Below the pieces are notes generated by a model. That model searched no databases. It saw only the letters and a program-made list of their open reading frames with translations, and was not told where the DNA came from. The position numbers were made by a program, and so were the translations under genes. A DNA stretch of 6,914 bases from a bacterium UBP3_UBA1247 (GTDB taxonomy: Bacteria; UBA3054), in assembly GCA_002308555.1 (NCBI GenBank), contig DBWD01000153.1, positions 1-6,914 on the forward strand. The letters are read 5' to 3'. Below are positions 1 to 6,630 of the stretch, piece by piece. How positions within the stretch are numbered: position 1 is the stretch's first letter; each line of letters opens with the position of its first letter.

Positions 1-978
1 GCGGTCAGCACCGGCAGCCTGGACGCCTACAGGCTTTTGTGGAAGGCCGCCACCAACGGCTTCAACGACGCCAGCTATCAAAAAGTTTTGAACGAAGGGC
101 TGCTGGACCCCACCAACGTGGCGGACGTGGCCATCGTGGACAACCTTGTCTGCAACATGGACAGCCCCATCACCGTGACGGGGAACCAGGTCAACAATTT
201 CTACGCCCTCTACAACCGCGGGGAGCCCAAGGGCTTCAAGTTCGTCCACCACGACTGCGAGTGCTCCCTGCTGAGGGAGTATTACAACACCGACGTGACC
301 ACCAACACTTCCGTGGGCACGAAGCTCGTTTATTTTAACTCCCGCTATCTCCACCAGAAACTGATGGCCGCGCCGGAATACCGGAAGCTCTTCATCTCCC
401 GGGTCTGCAAGCATTACTATAACGGAGGTCCGGCCACGGCGGAAAACATGCGGGCGCTCTTCGCGGCCAGGTCCGATTCCATCAGCAACGCCGTGGTCTG
501 CGAGTCGGCCCGCTGGGGCGACATAAGGACGCCCTACGAGCCCTATCTGCCTTTGAACAGGGACAGGGACTGGACGCCCAACGTTACTTACATCAGGAAC
601 AAATTTCTGCCCCACCGCGCCGAGCTGACGCTGAAGCAGTATAGGGCGCGGGGCTGGTTCCCGGAAATGGATCCGCCGCTCCTCTCCGTCTGCGGAGGCG
701 AGGTGGAATACGGAACGGAGCTTTCCGTCGTTGGCGAACTGCCGGTCGTCTACACCACGGACGGCAGCGACCCCTTCGTGTCGTCTTCCGCGCAAGCTTA
801 CGAAAAGCCCCTGGCCATAACGGAGGACGTTACTTTCCGCTGCTGCTACTCGCCCGCGGAGACCGATCTGCCCATGCGGGGCGAGGCGTGTTTCACGCTG
901 AGGGAGATCCCCGAGCCCGCGGCGGCCCTGTTTTTACTTTTGTCCCTGCCGGGGATAAGGAGGATGGTCCATGTTTAG
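1..978 (+). CDS. CotH kinase-like secreted protein with chitobiase-C-like domain and PEP-CTERM-like tail (5' end missing)
   Basis: The frame is open from base 1, so the start lies upstream; 325 residues are visible. A TTG at 37 is inside the domain and is not a credible start. Seen: a CotH-kinase-like C-terminal half with NNFYALYNRG (about 193-222), then HHDCE (247-261), where the Asp and Glu match the acidic pair of the family. Next come YLHQKLMAAPEYR and a VCESARWGDI segment (about 493-525), both typical of large CotH-type proteins of PVC bacteria. A short beta domain with YTTDGSDP (751-774) follows, typical of the chitobiase/beta-hexosaminidase C-terminal or FN3-associated family. The end is PEP (910-918), a hydrophobic run and Arg-Arg. 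Family knowledge: CotH proteins are atypical kinases (spore-coat CotH phosphorylates coat proteins); the substrate here is unknown. Inference: an exported protein sorted by exosortase. It overlaps mreC by 8 nt. Family call fairly sure, function unsure. Confidence 0.75.
   Translation, partial: AVSTGSLDAYRLLWKAATNGFNDASYQKVLNEGLLDPTNVADVAIVDNLVCNMDSPITVTGNQVNNFYALYNRGEPKGFKFVHHDCECSLLREYYNTDVTTNTSVGTKLVYFNSRYLHQKLMAAPEYRKLFISRVCKHYYNGGPATAENMRALFAARSDSISNAVVCESARWGDIRTPYEPYLPLNRDRDWTPNVTYIRNKFLPHRAELTLKQYRARGWFPEMDPPLLSVCGGEVEYGTELSVVGELPVVYTTDGSDPFVSSSAQAYEKPLAITEDVTFRCCYSPAETDLPMRGEACFTLREIPEPAAALFLLLSLPGIRRMVHV
910..963 (+). other. PEP-CTERM-like sorting signal at the C-terminus of the CotH-like protein
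   Basis: Codons 910-918 read Pro-Glu-Pro. They are followed by an Ala/Leu/Phe-rich hydrophobic stretch of about 12 residues (919-957) ending in Pro-Gly-Ile, then Arg-Arg (958-963) and a four-residue tail, MVHV. The order PEP, membrane segment, basic cluster is that of PEP-CTERM signals recognised by exosortase. The membrane segment is short and contains Pro-Gly, and the tail runs past the basic cluster, so it is a slightly degenerate example. No exosortase gene is in the window. Confidence 0.65.
957..963 (+). promoter_or_regulatory. Shine-Dalgarno of mreC, inside the upstream coding sequence
   Basis: AAGGAGG lies 7 nt before the ATG at 971, a near-perfect anti-16S match at good spacing. It supports 971 over the in-frame ATG at 980 as the mreC start. 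The same bases encode the Arg-Arg end of the PEP-CTERM-like signal of the upstream gene. Confidence 0.85.
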
Positions 979-1807
979 GATGAGGAACATCTTGATCTTT
1001 TTCATCGCGGTGCTGATCGTGGTCTTCTGCGCGGGCTTCGGCTTGCTGGGAAGCTTTTCCAAGCACCTGACCCTGGACGCCTCGGGGCTTTTCCTGAGGG
1101 TCGTCAGCTATCCCGGCCAGAGGATCAGCTATTACTGGAACCTCTACCAGTTCCGCAGCGCGGTCATCAGGGAGAACGACGCCCTGAAGCGCCAGCTGGA
1201 GGTCTTGCAGCGCAAGTACGACCAGACCAGGGATCTTCAGGCCAGGGTGCTGGAGCTTGAGCAGATGCTGAACCTGCAGAGGGATTACGACTTTGAGCTG
1301 CTGCCCGCGCCGGTGGTCTTCCGGGACGAGTTCAGCTGGAGCAAGACCATCATCATCTCCCGGGGCCGCAGGGACGGACTGTTGCCCAGCATGCCCGTCA
1401 TCAGGGGCGGCGTATTGATCGGGAAGATCGTGGAGGCGGGCTACATGAACTCCAAGGTCCTGCTTATCAACGACCCCACCTTCAAGGTGGGCGTCATCCT
1501 GCGTCCCTCCGAGGCCGCGGGCATCCTTGAGGGCCGCGGCGAGGGCCTGGCCAGGATCAACTTCCTGCCCCTGGACGCCAAGATCAGCATCGGCGACGAG
1601 ATCTACACTTCCGGCACCGGCAGCGTTTTCCCGGCGGGCTATCATATCGGCTCCGTCATCAGGGTGGAAAGGGACGAACGGAATTTCTACCAGCGGGCCG
1701 AGGTGCAGCTGGCGGCGGACATGCGCTCCATGGACGCCGTGACGGTCATCAAGCACGCTCCGCCCAATCTTTCCCTCGCCCCCGAACCGGAGGAAGAGAA
1801 GAAATGA
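971..1807 (+). CDS. mreC: Rod shape-determining protein MreC
   Basis: A 278-residue bitopic inner-membrane protein, close to usual MreC size. MreC is the periplasmic scaffold of the elongasome; it links MreB/MreD to PBP2 and activates PBP2. Seen: a basic N-terminus, one membrane segment (about residues 7-27), a coiled-coil-like charged helix (about 62-105, with RENDALKRQLEVLQRKYD), then the two-lobed beta domain. Beta-domain hallmarks are RRDGLLPSMPVIRGGVLIG (133-151), LLINDPTFKVGVIL (164-177), AGILEGRGEGL (183-193), GDEIYTSG (208-215) and FPAGYHIGSV (220-229). A Pro/Glu/Lys-rich tail closes it and encodes the mreD ribosome-binding site. It begins inside the end of the CotH-like gene and ends in an ATGA overlap with mreD, implying translational coupling. 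mreB is not directly upstream. The family assignment is firm. Confidence 0.95.
   Translation: MFRMRNILIFFIAVLIVVFCAGFGLLGSFSKHLTLDASGLFLRVVSYPGQRISYYWNLYQFRSAVIRENDALKRQLEVLQRKYDQTRDLQARVLELEQMLNLQRDYDFELLPAPVVFRDEFSWSKTIIISRGRRDGLLPSMPVIRGGVLIGKIVEAGYMNSKVLLINDPTFKVGVILRPSEAAGILEGRGEGLARINFLPLDAKISIGDEIYTSGTGSVFPAGYHIGSVIRVERDERNFYQRAEVQLAADMRSMDAVTVIKHAPPNLSLAPEPEEEKK
1789..1794 (+). promoter_or_regulatory. Shine-Dalgarno of mreD, inside the mreC 3' end
   Basis: GGAGGA lies 9 nt before the ATG at 1804, in the codons for the acidic tail of MreC. It supports the ATGA overlap start of mreD. Confidence 0.7.
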
Positions 1808-2277
1808 AGACCCTGGGGCTGATGCTCGCGGCGCTGTTTCTGCAGATAACTTCCGCCAAACTTCTGGGCGGCTCTTTCTGCGATTTCCTGACGCCCGTGC
1901 TGCTTCTCTGGACCATCGGCCAAAAGCCTCACATGATGGTCCTCTGGACGCTCCTGACCGGCCTGCTTGTGTCTTTGGTCTTCCCCCAGCCGCTGCTGGT
2001 TTTGTTCATGGGATTTTTCCTGGCCCAGTGGATCTTCAGGGCCTCCTTCTTCGAGGACTGGCGCACCAAGCCAGTCCTGGTCTTCCTGGCCGGGGCGGTC
2101 TTCTCCCTGATATGGCAGGGCTGCGGGCTGCTTTACGCGGCGGTCTTCGAGGATCTTCTCTCCACGCCGCTCTTCTTCCTGCCGGTGGTCTCCTCCCTTC
2201 TGACCGCGGGCCTTGTCAGCACCCTCGTTTTTTATTGCGCTTCCAAGAAAGCCGAACTGGAGGGCCAGGCGTGGTAA
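1804..2277 (+). CDS. mreD: Rod shape-determining protein MreD
   Basis: A 157-residue, very hydrophobic protein, close to the usual MreD length of about 160-170. MreD is an integral inner-membrane member of the elongasome that balances the effect of MreC on PBP2. Seen: about five or six membrane segments (around residues 5-21, 28-39, 45-60, 63-79, 90-114 and 122-145), few charged loops and a short polar C-terminus. MreD is poorly conserved, so the call rests on length, hydropathy and position between mreC and mrdA, not on a sequence motif. The ATG overlaps the mreC stop as ATGA. The 3' end overlaps mrdA by 7 nt and carries its ribosome-binding site. Confidence 0.88.
   Translation: MKTLGLMLAALFLQITSAKLLGGSFCDFLTPVLLLWTIGQKPHMMVLWTLLTGLLVSLVFPQPLLVLFMGFFLAQWIFRASFFEDWRTKPVLVFLAGAVFSLIWQGCGLLYAAVFEDLLSTPLFFLPVVSSLLTAGLVSTLVFYCASKKAELEGQAW
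2259..2264 (+). promoter_or_regulatory. Shine-Dalgarno that fixes the GTG start of mrdA
   Basis: GGAGGG ends 6 nt before the GTG at 2271. The mrdA frame stays open upstream to 2028, but that part reads mreD out of frame. The first in-frame ATG after the GTG is at 2349, inside the codons for the membrane anchor. The SD therefore decides for GTG at 2271. Confidence 0.75.
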
Positions 2278-4067
2278 GGATCCCCAGGAGCCGCCTGCTT
2301 TCCTTTTTCCGTCTGGAGATCCTCGCCAGGATCATCCTGGCGTCCTTCATGGTCCTGGCGCTGCGGCTGGCTTTCCTCCAGCTGGTCCAGGGCGACAGCT
2401 ACCGCCGCAAGGTCACGAACCAGAGCACCCGCAAGGTCTGGATGAACGCCACCAGGGGAGAGATATTGGACCGCAACGGCGAGATCATCGCCTACAACAG
2501 CCCGGAGCGCAACGTGCTCTACGAGGCTTCCGTCTACAGCAAAAGGGCCCAGAGCAACGCCGTGACGCGCCTGGCCCTGCTTTTGCGCTGCCTGCCCGGG
2601 GAGCTCAGCGAGAAGATGGACCGCCGGAAGCGCCTGCCCGACGGCACGGCGGTGCTGGCCCGCAACGTTTCGGAAAACATTTTCACCCGCGTGGCGGAGC
2701 GCAGCGACGAGATCCCGGGCCTGAAGCTGGACTACGAGGCCGCCCGGCGCTATCCCTTCGGCGCGGTCTTCGGCCACGTCACCGGCTACACCGGCCTCAT
2801 CAAGTCGGGGGACAAAAGGCTGGGCGAACCCGACTCCCTCTACCACATCAACGACATCGTGGGCCGGGAGGGCATGGAGTTCTACTGCGACGACATTCTC
2901 CACGGCCGCAACGGCCGGCGCATGGTGGAAGTCGACCGCGTCGGGCGCTACACCGGCGTGCTGCTCCAGGAGGACGCGGTGCCCGGCCAGGACGTCATCA
3001 CCACCCTGGACCTGAGGCTCCAGCGGGCCGCGGACCAGGCCATGAAAGGCAAGGTGGGGGCGGCGGTGATGGTGGACGTGAAGACCGGCGAGATCCTGGC
3101 CATGGTCTCCACGCCCTCCTACGATCCCAATCTTTTCATCGGGGGAATAAGCCAGACAAATTACACTCTTCTGACGAAGGACCCCAACCATCCTTTGGTG
3201 AACCGCGCCACCCAGGGCCTCTATCCTTTGGGCTCGGTCTTCAAGCTCATCACCTCGTTGGCGGGCCTGGAAATGGGCGTCTTCACGCCGAAGACCGTCT
3301 ACCATGACGACGGGACTTTCCAAATAGGCAACCACACCATCCACAACTACCACAAGGCGGTCTACGGCAGCATCACCCTGGAGGACGCCCTCCGGGTCTC
3401 CTGCAACACTTTCTTCTGCTATTACGCCAACCAGATCGGCGCCGACAACCTGGCCAAGTACGCCCGCGCCCTGGGGCTGGGGGACAGGACGGGGGTGGAG
3501 CTTCCCCTGGAGCAGTACGGCCAGGTGCCCACGCCTATCTGGAAAAAGAACATTCTGCGCGAGTCCTGGTATCCCGGCGACACGGTGAACCTGGCCATCG
3601 GCCACGGCTTCATTCTGGTGACGCCCGTGCAGATCGCCCGCATGGCGGCGGCTCTGGCCACCGGCGGCGACGTTATGCCGCTGACCATAATCAAGGGCCT
3701 GCGCCGGGGCGGCGTGACCACGCTCTACAACGGCGAGAAGCCCGCCCTGAGGCATTCGGAATTCAAGCCGGACGCGCTGCGGGCCGTGCGGGAGGGCATG
3801 TACGCCGTGGTGAACAAGCCCAACGGCTCCGGACGCCGGGCCAAGACGAAGGGGCTCTCCATCTGCGGCAAGACCGGCTCCGCCATGCTGGGCAAAAAGA
3901 CTTTCGCCTGGTTCGCCTCCTACGCTCCCTACGAGGAGCCCGAGGTGGCCCTGGCGGTGGTGGTGGAGAACGCCACCTCGGGCGGCACGGACGCCGCGCC
4001 CATCGCCGGCGAGATCTACAAAACTTACGCTAAGATCAGGAAGGGGAAACCGTCAAATGAACAATGA
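2271..4067 (+). CDS. mrdA: Penicillin-binding protein 2 (elongation-specific class B transpeptidase)
   Basis: 598 residues from the GTG, within the usual PBP2 range of about 580-650. It cross-links peptidoglycan during side-wall growth, in the periplasm, anchored in the inner membrane and paired with RodA. Seen: a basic N-terminus, one membrane anchor (about 17-38), the class B N-terminal motif ATRGEILDRNGEIIAYN (60-76), a dimerisation/pedestal domain to about 235, then the transpeptidase domain. Active-site motifs are complete: SVFK (Ser322 nucleophile, Lys325), SCN (377-379) and KTG (534-536, followed by Ser). The segment WYPGDTVNLAIGHG (433-446) is typical of PBP2 and helps separate it from the division enzyme FtsI. 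It overlaps mreD by 7 nt and the next gene by 11 nt. rodA, the usual next gene, is not here. Firm call. Confidence 0.95.
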   Translation: MVRIPRSRLLSFFRLEILARIILASFMVLALRLAFLQLVQGDSYRRKVTNQSTRKVWMNATRGEILDRNGEIIAYNSPERNVLYEASVYSKRAQSNAVTRLALLLRCLPGELSEKMDRRKRLPDGTAVLARNVSENIFTRVAERSDEIPGLKLDYEAARRYPFGAVFGHVTGYTGLIKSGDKRLGEPDSLYHINDIVGREGMEFYCDDILHGRNGRRMVEVDRVGRYTGVLLQEDAVPGQDVITTLDLRLQRAADQAMKGKVGAAVMVDVKTGEILAMVSTPSYDPNLFIGGISQTNYTLLTKDPNHPLVNRATQGLYPLGSVFKLITSLAGLEMGVFTPKTVYHDDGTFQIGNHTIHNYHKAVYGSITLEDALRVSCNTFFCYYANQIGADNLAKYARALGLGDRTGVELPLEQYGQVPTPIWKKNILRESWYPGDTVNLAIGHGFILVTPVQIARMAAALATGGDVMPLTIIKGLRRGGVTTLYNGEKPALRHSEFKPDALRAVREGMYAVVNKPNGSGRRAKTKGLSICGKTGSAMLGKKTFAWFASYAPYEEPEVALAVVVENATSGGTDAAPIAGEIYKTYAKIRKGKPSNEQ

Positions 4068-5127
4068 GATCAAATTCCTTTTCAAGGAAAGGAAATCCCG
4101 GATATCCGAGGCCCTGAGAGAATTTCTCACGAGGCCCGAGAACGTGGAGCTCCTGGAGCTGCCCTGGGGCGGCAGCCTGGCGAAGAAGATACTGGACTAC
4201 ACCGCCGGGGGAAAATGCCTGAGGGGAAACCTGGTCCTCCTGGGCGCCGAGGCCGCGGGGGTCGACCTTGACCTCGAGCCTTCCTATTTCAAGGCCGCGG
4301 CGGCCGTGGAGCTTTTCCAGTCCGGCATCCTGATGCACGACGACATCATCGACGGCGACCTCACCCGCCGGGGCCGTCCCTCCGCCCACGCGGAGTTCGC
4401 GGAGATCCTGAAAAACCAGGGCGTCGCGGATTTCAGGAAGCAGGGCGAGAGCGTCGCCGTCTGCCTGGGGGACATCTGCCTGATGCTGACCTTCGCGCTG
4501 CTGAACGAGACCGCCAGCGACCTGGCGCGATTGAAGAAAGTCAATTATTTCTGGGGCCGGGAATTCGCGAAGGTCGGCGACGCCGAGATCGCGGACACTT
4601 ACTATTCCGGCGCCGACGTGGTCCCCTCCGCGGAAGCCATCCTGGACCTTTACCGGGGCAAGACCGCGGGCTACACTTTCCGTCTGCCTCTGCTGACGGG
4701 CGTCATGCTGGCGGACGGGAGCGACGACCTTAGGAACAGGCTGGACAAATACGCCATGAACCTGGGGGTGGTCTTCCAGATCAAGGACGACGAGCTGGGG
4801 ATCTTCGGTTCGGAGGAGGAGCTGGGGAAGCCCGTGGGCTCCGACATCCGGGAAAACAAGAAGACCATCTACTGGCAGGCGCTCTTTTCCTCCGCCACTC
4901 CCGCGGAAAAGGAGGAGCTGGCGGGCATTTTCGGCCATCCCGCCCCTACGAAAGAAATGGTGGAAAGAGTAAGATATCTTTTGGAAACGAAAGGCATCAG
5001 GAGAGCGGTGGCCAAGCTGGCGGATTCGCTTCTGGCCAGGGCCGGGGATGCCCTTGAGGGCCTGAAGGCCCCCAGGGTCGCCGAACTGCGGCAGCTCATC
5101 GCCCTCAGCGCGGAAAGGCGCTCCTGA
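4057..5127 (+). CDS. Trans-polyprenyl diphosphate synthase (farnesyl/geranylgeranyl type)
   Basis: 356 residues, slightly longer than the usual 300-350. It joins isopentenyl diphosphate units to an allylic primer, making precursors for lipid carriers, quinones or carotenoids; cytosolic. Seen: GGKCLRG (51-57), a variant of GGKRLRP that keeps the Lys and the second Arg; the first Asp-rich motif HDDIID (94-99) followed by DLTRRGRPSAH; a helix with GESVAVCLGD; YRGKTAGYTF, matching the family's KTA motif; the second motif QIKDDELGIFG (241-251), with Gly248 where many members have Asp; and KPVGSDIRENKKT. The position five before the first Asp is Gly90, which would not block growth beyond C15, so GGPP or longer is possible; chain length cannot be read with certainty. 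The ATG at 4057 overlaps mrdA by 11 nt, with an AAGGGG 10 nt upstream. It sits where rodA is usual. Family firm, product length open. Confidence 0.9.
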   Translation: MNNEIKFLFKERKSRISEALREFLTRPENVELLELPWGGSLAKKILDYTAGGKCLRGNLVLLGAEAAGVDLDLEPSYFKAAAAVELFQSGILMHDDIIDGDLTRRGRPSAHAEFAEILKNQGVADFRKQGESVAVCLGDICLMLTFALLNETASDLARLKKVNYFWGREFAKVGDAEIADTYYSGADVVPSAEAILDLYRGKTAGYTFRLPLLTGVMLADGSDDLRNRLDKYAMNLGVVFQIKDDELGIFGSEEELGKPVGSDIRENKKTIYWQALFSSATPAEKEELAGIFGHPAPTKEMVERVRYLLETKGIRRAVAKLADSLLARAGDALEGLKAPRVAELRQLIALSAERRS

Positions 5128-5177
5128 CGAAACTTTGAACAAACAAACAAAACTTAAGGATAGCAAGGAGTACTTAC
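5128..5177 (+). other. 50-bp A-rich intergenic gap before pepA
   Basis: The only gap longer than a few bases in the window. It is A-rich, with an AAC/AAAC run at 5138-5153, in sharp contrast with the GC-rich genes. AAGGAG at 5165-5170 lies 7 nt before the pepA ATG and fixes that start. No hairpin with a T-run is present. TTGAAC at 5135-5140 resembles a -35 box, but I see no good -10 box before the ribosome-binding site. It may be an unstructured leader that helps ribosome entry. Confidence 0.6.
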
Positions 5178-6629
5178 ATGTCGGAACCGAAGATCGTTTG
5201 CCAGAAAGGCGAAGCCGGCGCGCCCAAGGAAGCGGCGCTGCTGTTTCTCACTAAAGAGCTTCTTCCGGAAGCGAAAAAAACTTTCCCGCTTTCCAAGCAG
5301 GTCTGGGAGGATTTCCAGGGCGGCGCCGGGGAGACGGCGGTGGTTTACACCAGCGGCCAGGTGGGACGCTTCATCCTGTGCGGCCTGGGGAGCGCCAGGG
5401 AACTGGAGCTCGAGACCGTGAGGCGCGCGGCGGCCGCCGCGGGGGACGTTCTGGCCAAATTGAAAGTGAAAAAATTCCGGGTGCTGCCCTTCCGCACCGA
5501 CGAGATCGGCGAGGCGGAGGCCGCCAGCGCGGCCCTGGAGGGCCTGGTGCTGCGGGGCTACAAGTACTCCGGCGATTTCACCCCGCGTTTGAGGACGCCC
5601 TTCGAGGAGATCTTCTTTTTGTGCGCCGAGGATCCCAAGGCGGAGCGCAAGCTTCTGGACAAGACCGCCGAGCTCTGCCGGGGCGTCATGCTGGCCCGGG
5701 AGCTGGCCAACGCGCCGCACAATTACATCAACGCCACGCGGCTCGGCCAGGTGGCCCAGAGCCTGAAGATCTTCGGCCTGAAGGTGAAGGTCCTCACCAT
5801 GGCGGAGATCAGAAAGCAGAAGATGTTCGGCCTGCTGGCGGTCAACCGCGGCTCCGCCCAGCCCGCCGCTTTCATCGAGCTGGAATGGCGGGGCGCCAAA
5901 AACAAGAAGGAGGCTCCCTACGTCTTCGTGGGCAAAGGCCTGACCTTCGACACCGGCGGCATCTCCCTCAAGCCCAGCGGCGGCATGGAAGCCATGAGGA
6001 TGGACAAGCACGGCGGAGCCAGCGTCATCGGCACTTTGTTCGCCTGCGCGGCCACCAAGCTTAAAAAGAACGTGGTGGGCCTCATTCCGGCCACCAACAA
6101 CATGCCCGGCCCGGACGCCCTGCTGCCCGGCGACGTCATCGAATACAAGAACGGCGTGACCGTGGAAATCATCAGCACCGACGCCGAGGGCCGCCTCATC
6201 CTGGCGGACGGCTTGCTGCGCGCCGCCGACTTCAAGCCCAAGGCGGTGATCGACACGGCCACCCTGACCGGCGCCATCATAACGGCCCTGGGCTACGACG
6301 CGGCGGGTCTTTTCTGCGAGGACGACAAACTGGCCGCGGCGCTCGCGGAAGCCGGCGAGAAGACCGGCGAGAAGGTCTGGCGCATGCCCATGTACAAGCG
6401 CTACGAGAAGCTTTTGGAAAGTTCCGTGGCGGACTGCAAGAACGGCGGCGGCCGCCCGGCGGGCTCCAGCACCGCGGCGCTCTTTTTGAAGAAGTTCGCC
6501 CCGGCGGCCCCCTGGGCCCACGTGGACATCGCGGGCACGGGCATGCGCTCCTCCGCCGACGGCTACCTGCCCAAGGACGGCACGGGCTACGGCGTGAGGC
6601 TTTTCATGGAATTTTTGGAGAACGCTTAA
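5178..6629 (+). CDS. pepA: Leucyl aminopeptidase, peptidase family M17 (cytosol aminopeptidase)
   Basis: 483 residues, normal for the family of about 480-510. It removes N-terminal residues, preferring Leu, from peptides using two metal ions; cytosolic and normally a hexamer. Seen: a weakly conserved N-terminal domain (about 1-160), then the catalytic domain beginning at LARELANAPHNYINATRL (172-189). By alignment with E. coli PepA, the metal ligands are Lys253, Asp258, Asp276, Asp335 and Glu337, and the catalytic residues are Lys265 and Arg339. They lie in VGKGLTFDTGGISLKPS (251-267), RMDKHGGAS (274-282) and STDAEGRL (333-340). The last motif has Ser in place of the usual Asn of NTDAEGRL. DTATLTGA (359-366) and the NGGGRPAGS loop also fit. 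All catalytic residues are present, so it should be active. The ATG has a strong AAGGAG 7 nt upstream. It is followed after 1 nt by the phosphatase gene. Some PepA proteins also bind DNA; nothing here shows that. Confidence 0.95.
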   Translation: MSEPKIVCQKGEAGAPKEAALLFLTKELLPEAKKTFPLSKQVWEDFQGGAGETAVVYTSGQVGRFILCGLGSARELELETVRRAAAAAGDVLAKLKVKKFRVLPFRTDEIGEAEAASAALEGLVLRGYKYSGDFTPRLRTPFEEIFFLCAEDPKAERKLLDKTAELCRGVMLARELANAPHNYINATRLGQVAQSLKIFGLKVKVLTMAEIRKQKMFGLLAVNRGSAQPAAFIELEWRGAKNKKEAPYVFVGKGLTFDTGGISLKPSGGMEAMRMDKHGGASVIGTLFACAATKLKKNVVGLIPATNNMPGPDALLPGDVIEYKNGVTVEIISTDAEGRLILADGLLRAADFKPKAVIDTATLTGAIITALGYDAAGLFCEDDKLAAALAEAGEKTGEKVWRMPMYKRYEKLLESSVADCKNGGGRPAGSSTAALFLKKFAPAAPWAHVDIAGTGMRSSADGYLPKDGTGYGVRLFMEFLENA

Positions 6630-6630
6630 G

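Noticed and set aside
893..1756. Open frame of 287 codons on the minus strand opposite mreC
   Set aside because: Shadow of mreC; no motif and no supporting context.
2028..2270. Upstream extension of the mrdA frame by 81 codons
   Set aside because: It reads mreD out of frame, and the GTG at 2271 has a good ribosome-binding site and gives a normal PBP2 N-terminus.
2213..3307. Second plus-strand frame of 364 codons inside mreD/mrdA
   Set aside because: Rich in Pro, Arg, Gly and His, as expected from an out-of-frame reading of GC-rich codons.
2232..3755. Open frame of 507 codons on the minus strand opposite mrdA
   Set aside because: It is antisense to a gene with complete PBP2 motifs, and its translation is rich in Gly, Ala, His, Val and Gln with no domain pattern. 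Long antisense frames are expected at this GC content.
5135..5163. Possible promoter before pepA (TTGAAC as -35)
   Set aside because: No acceptable -10 box at 16-18 bp; transcription would start almost on the ribosome-binding site.
4036..5166. Open frame of 376 codons on the minus strand opposite the prenyl synthase
   Set aside because: Shadow of a gene with clear family motifs; its composition is typical of antisense GC-rich frames.
6351..6375. Short direct repeat of CCGGCGAGAAG in pepA
   Set aside because: It encodes GEKTGEK, a normal surface segment of the protein; two copies only, and no sign of a functional repeat.
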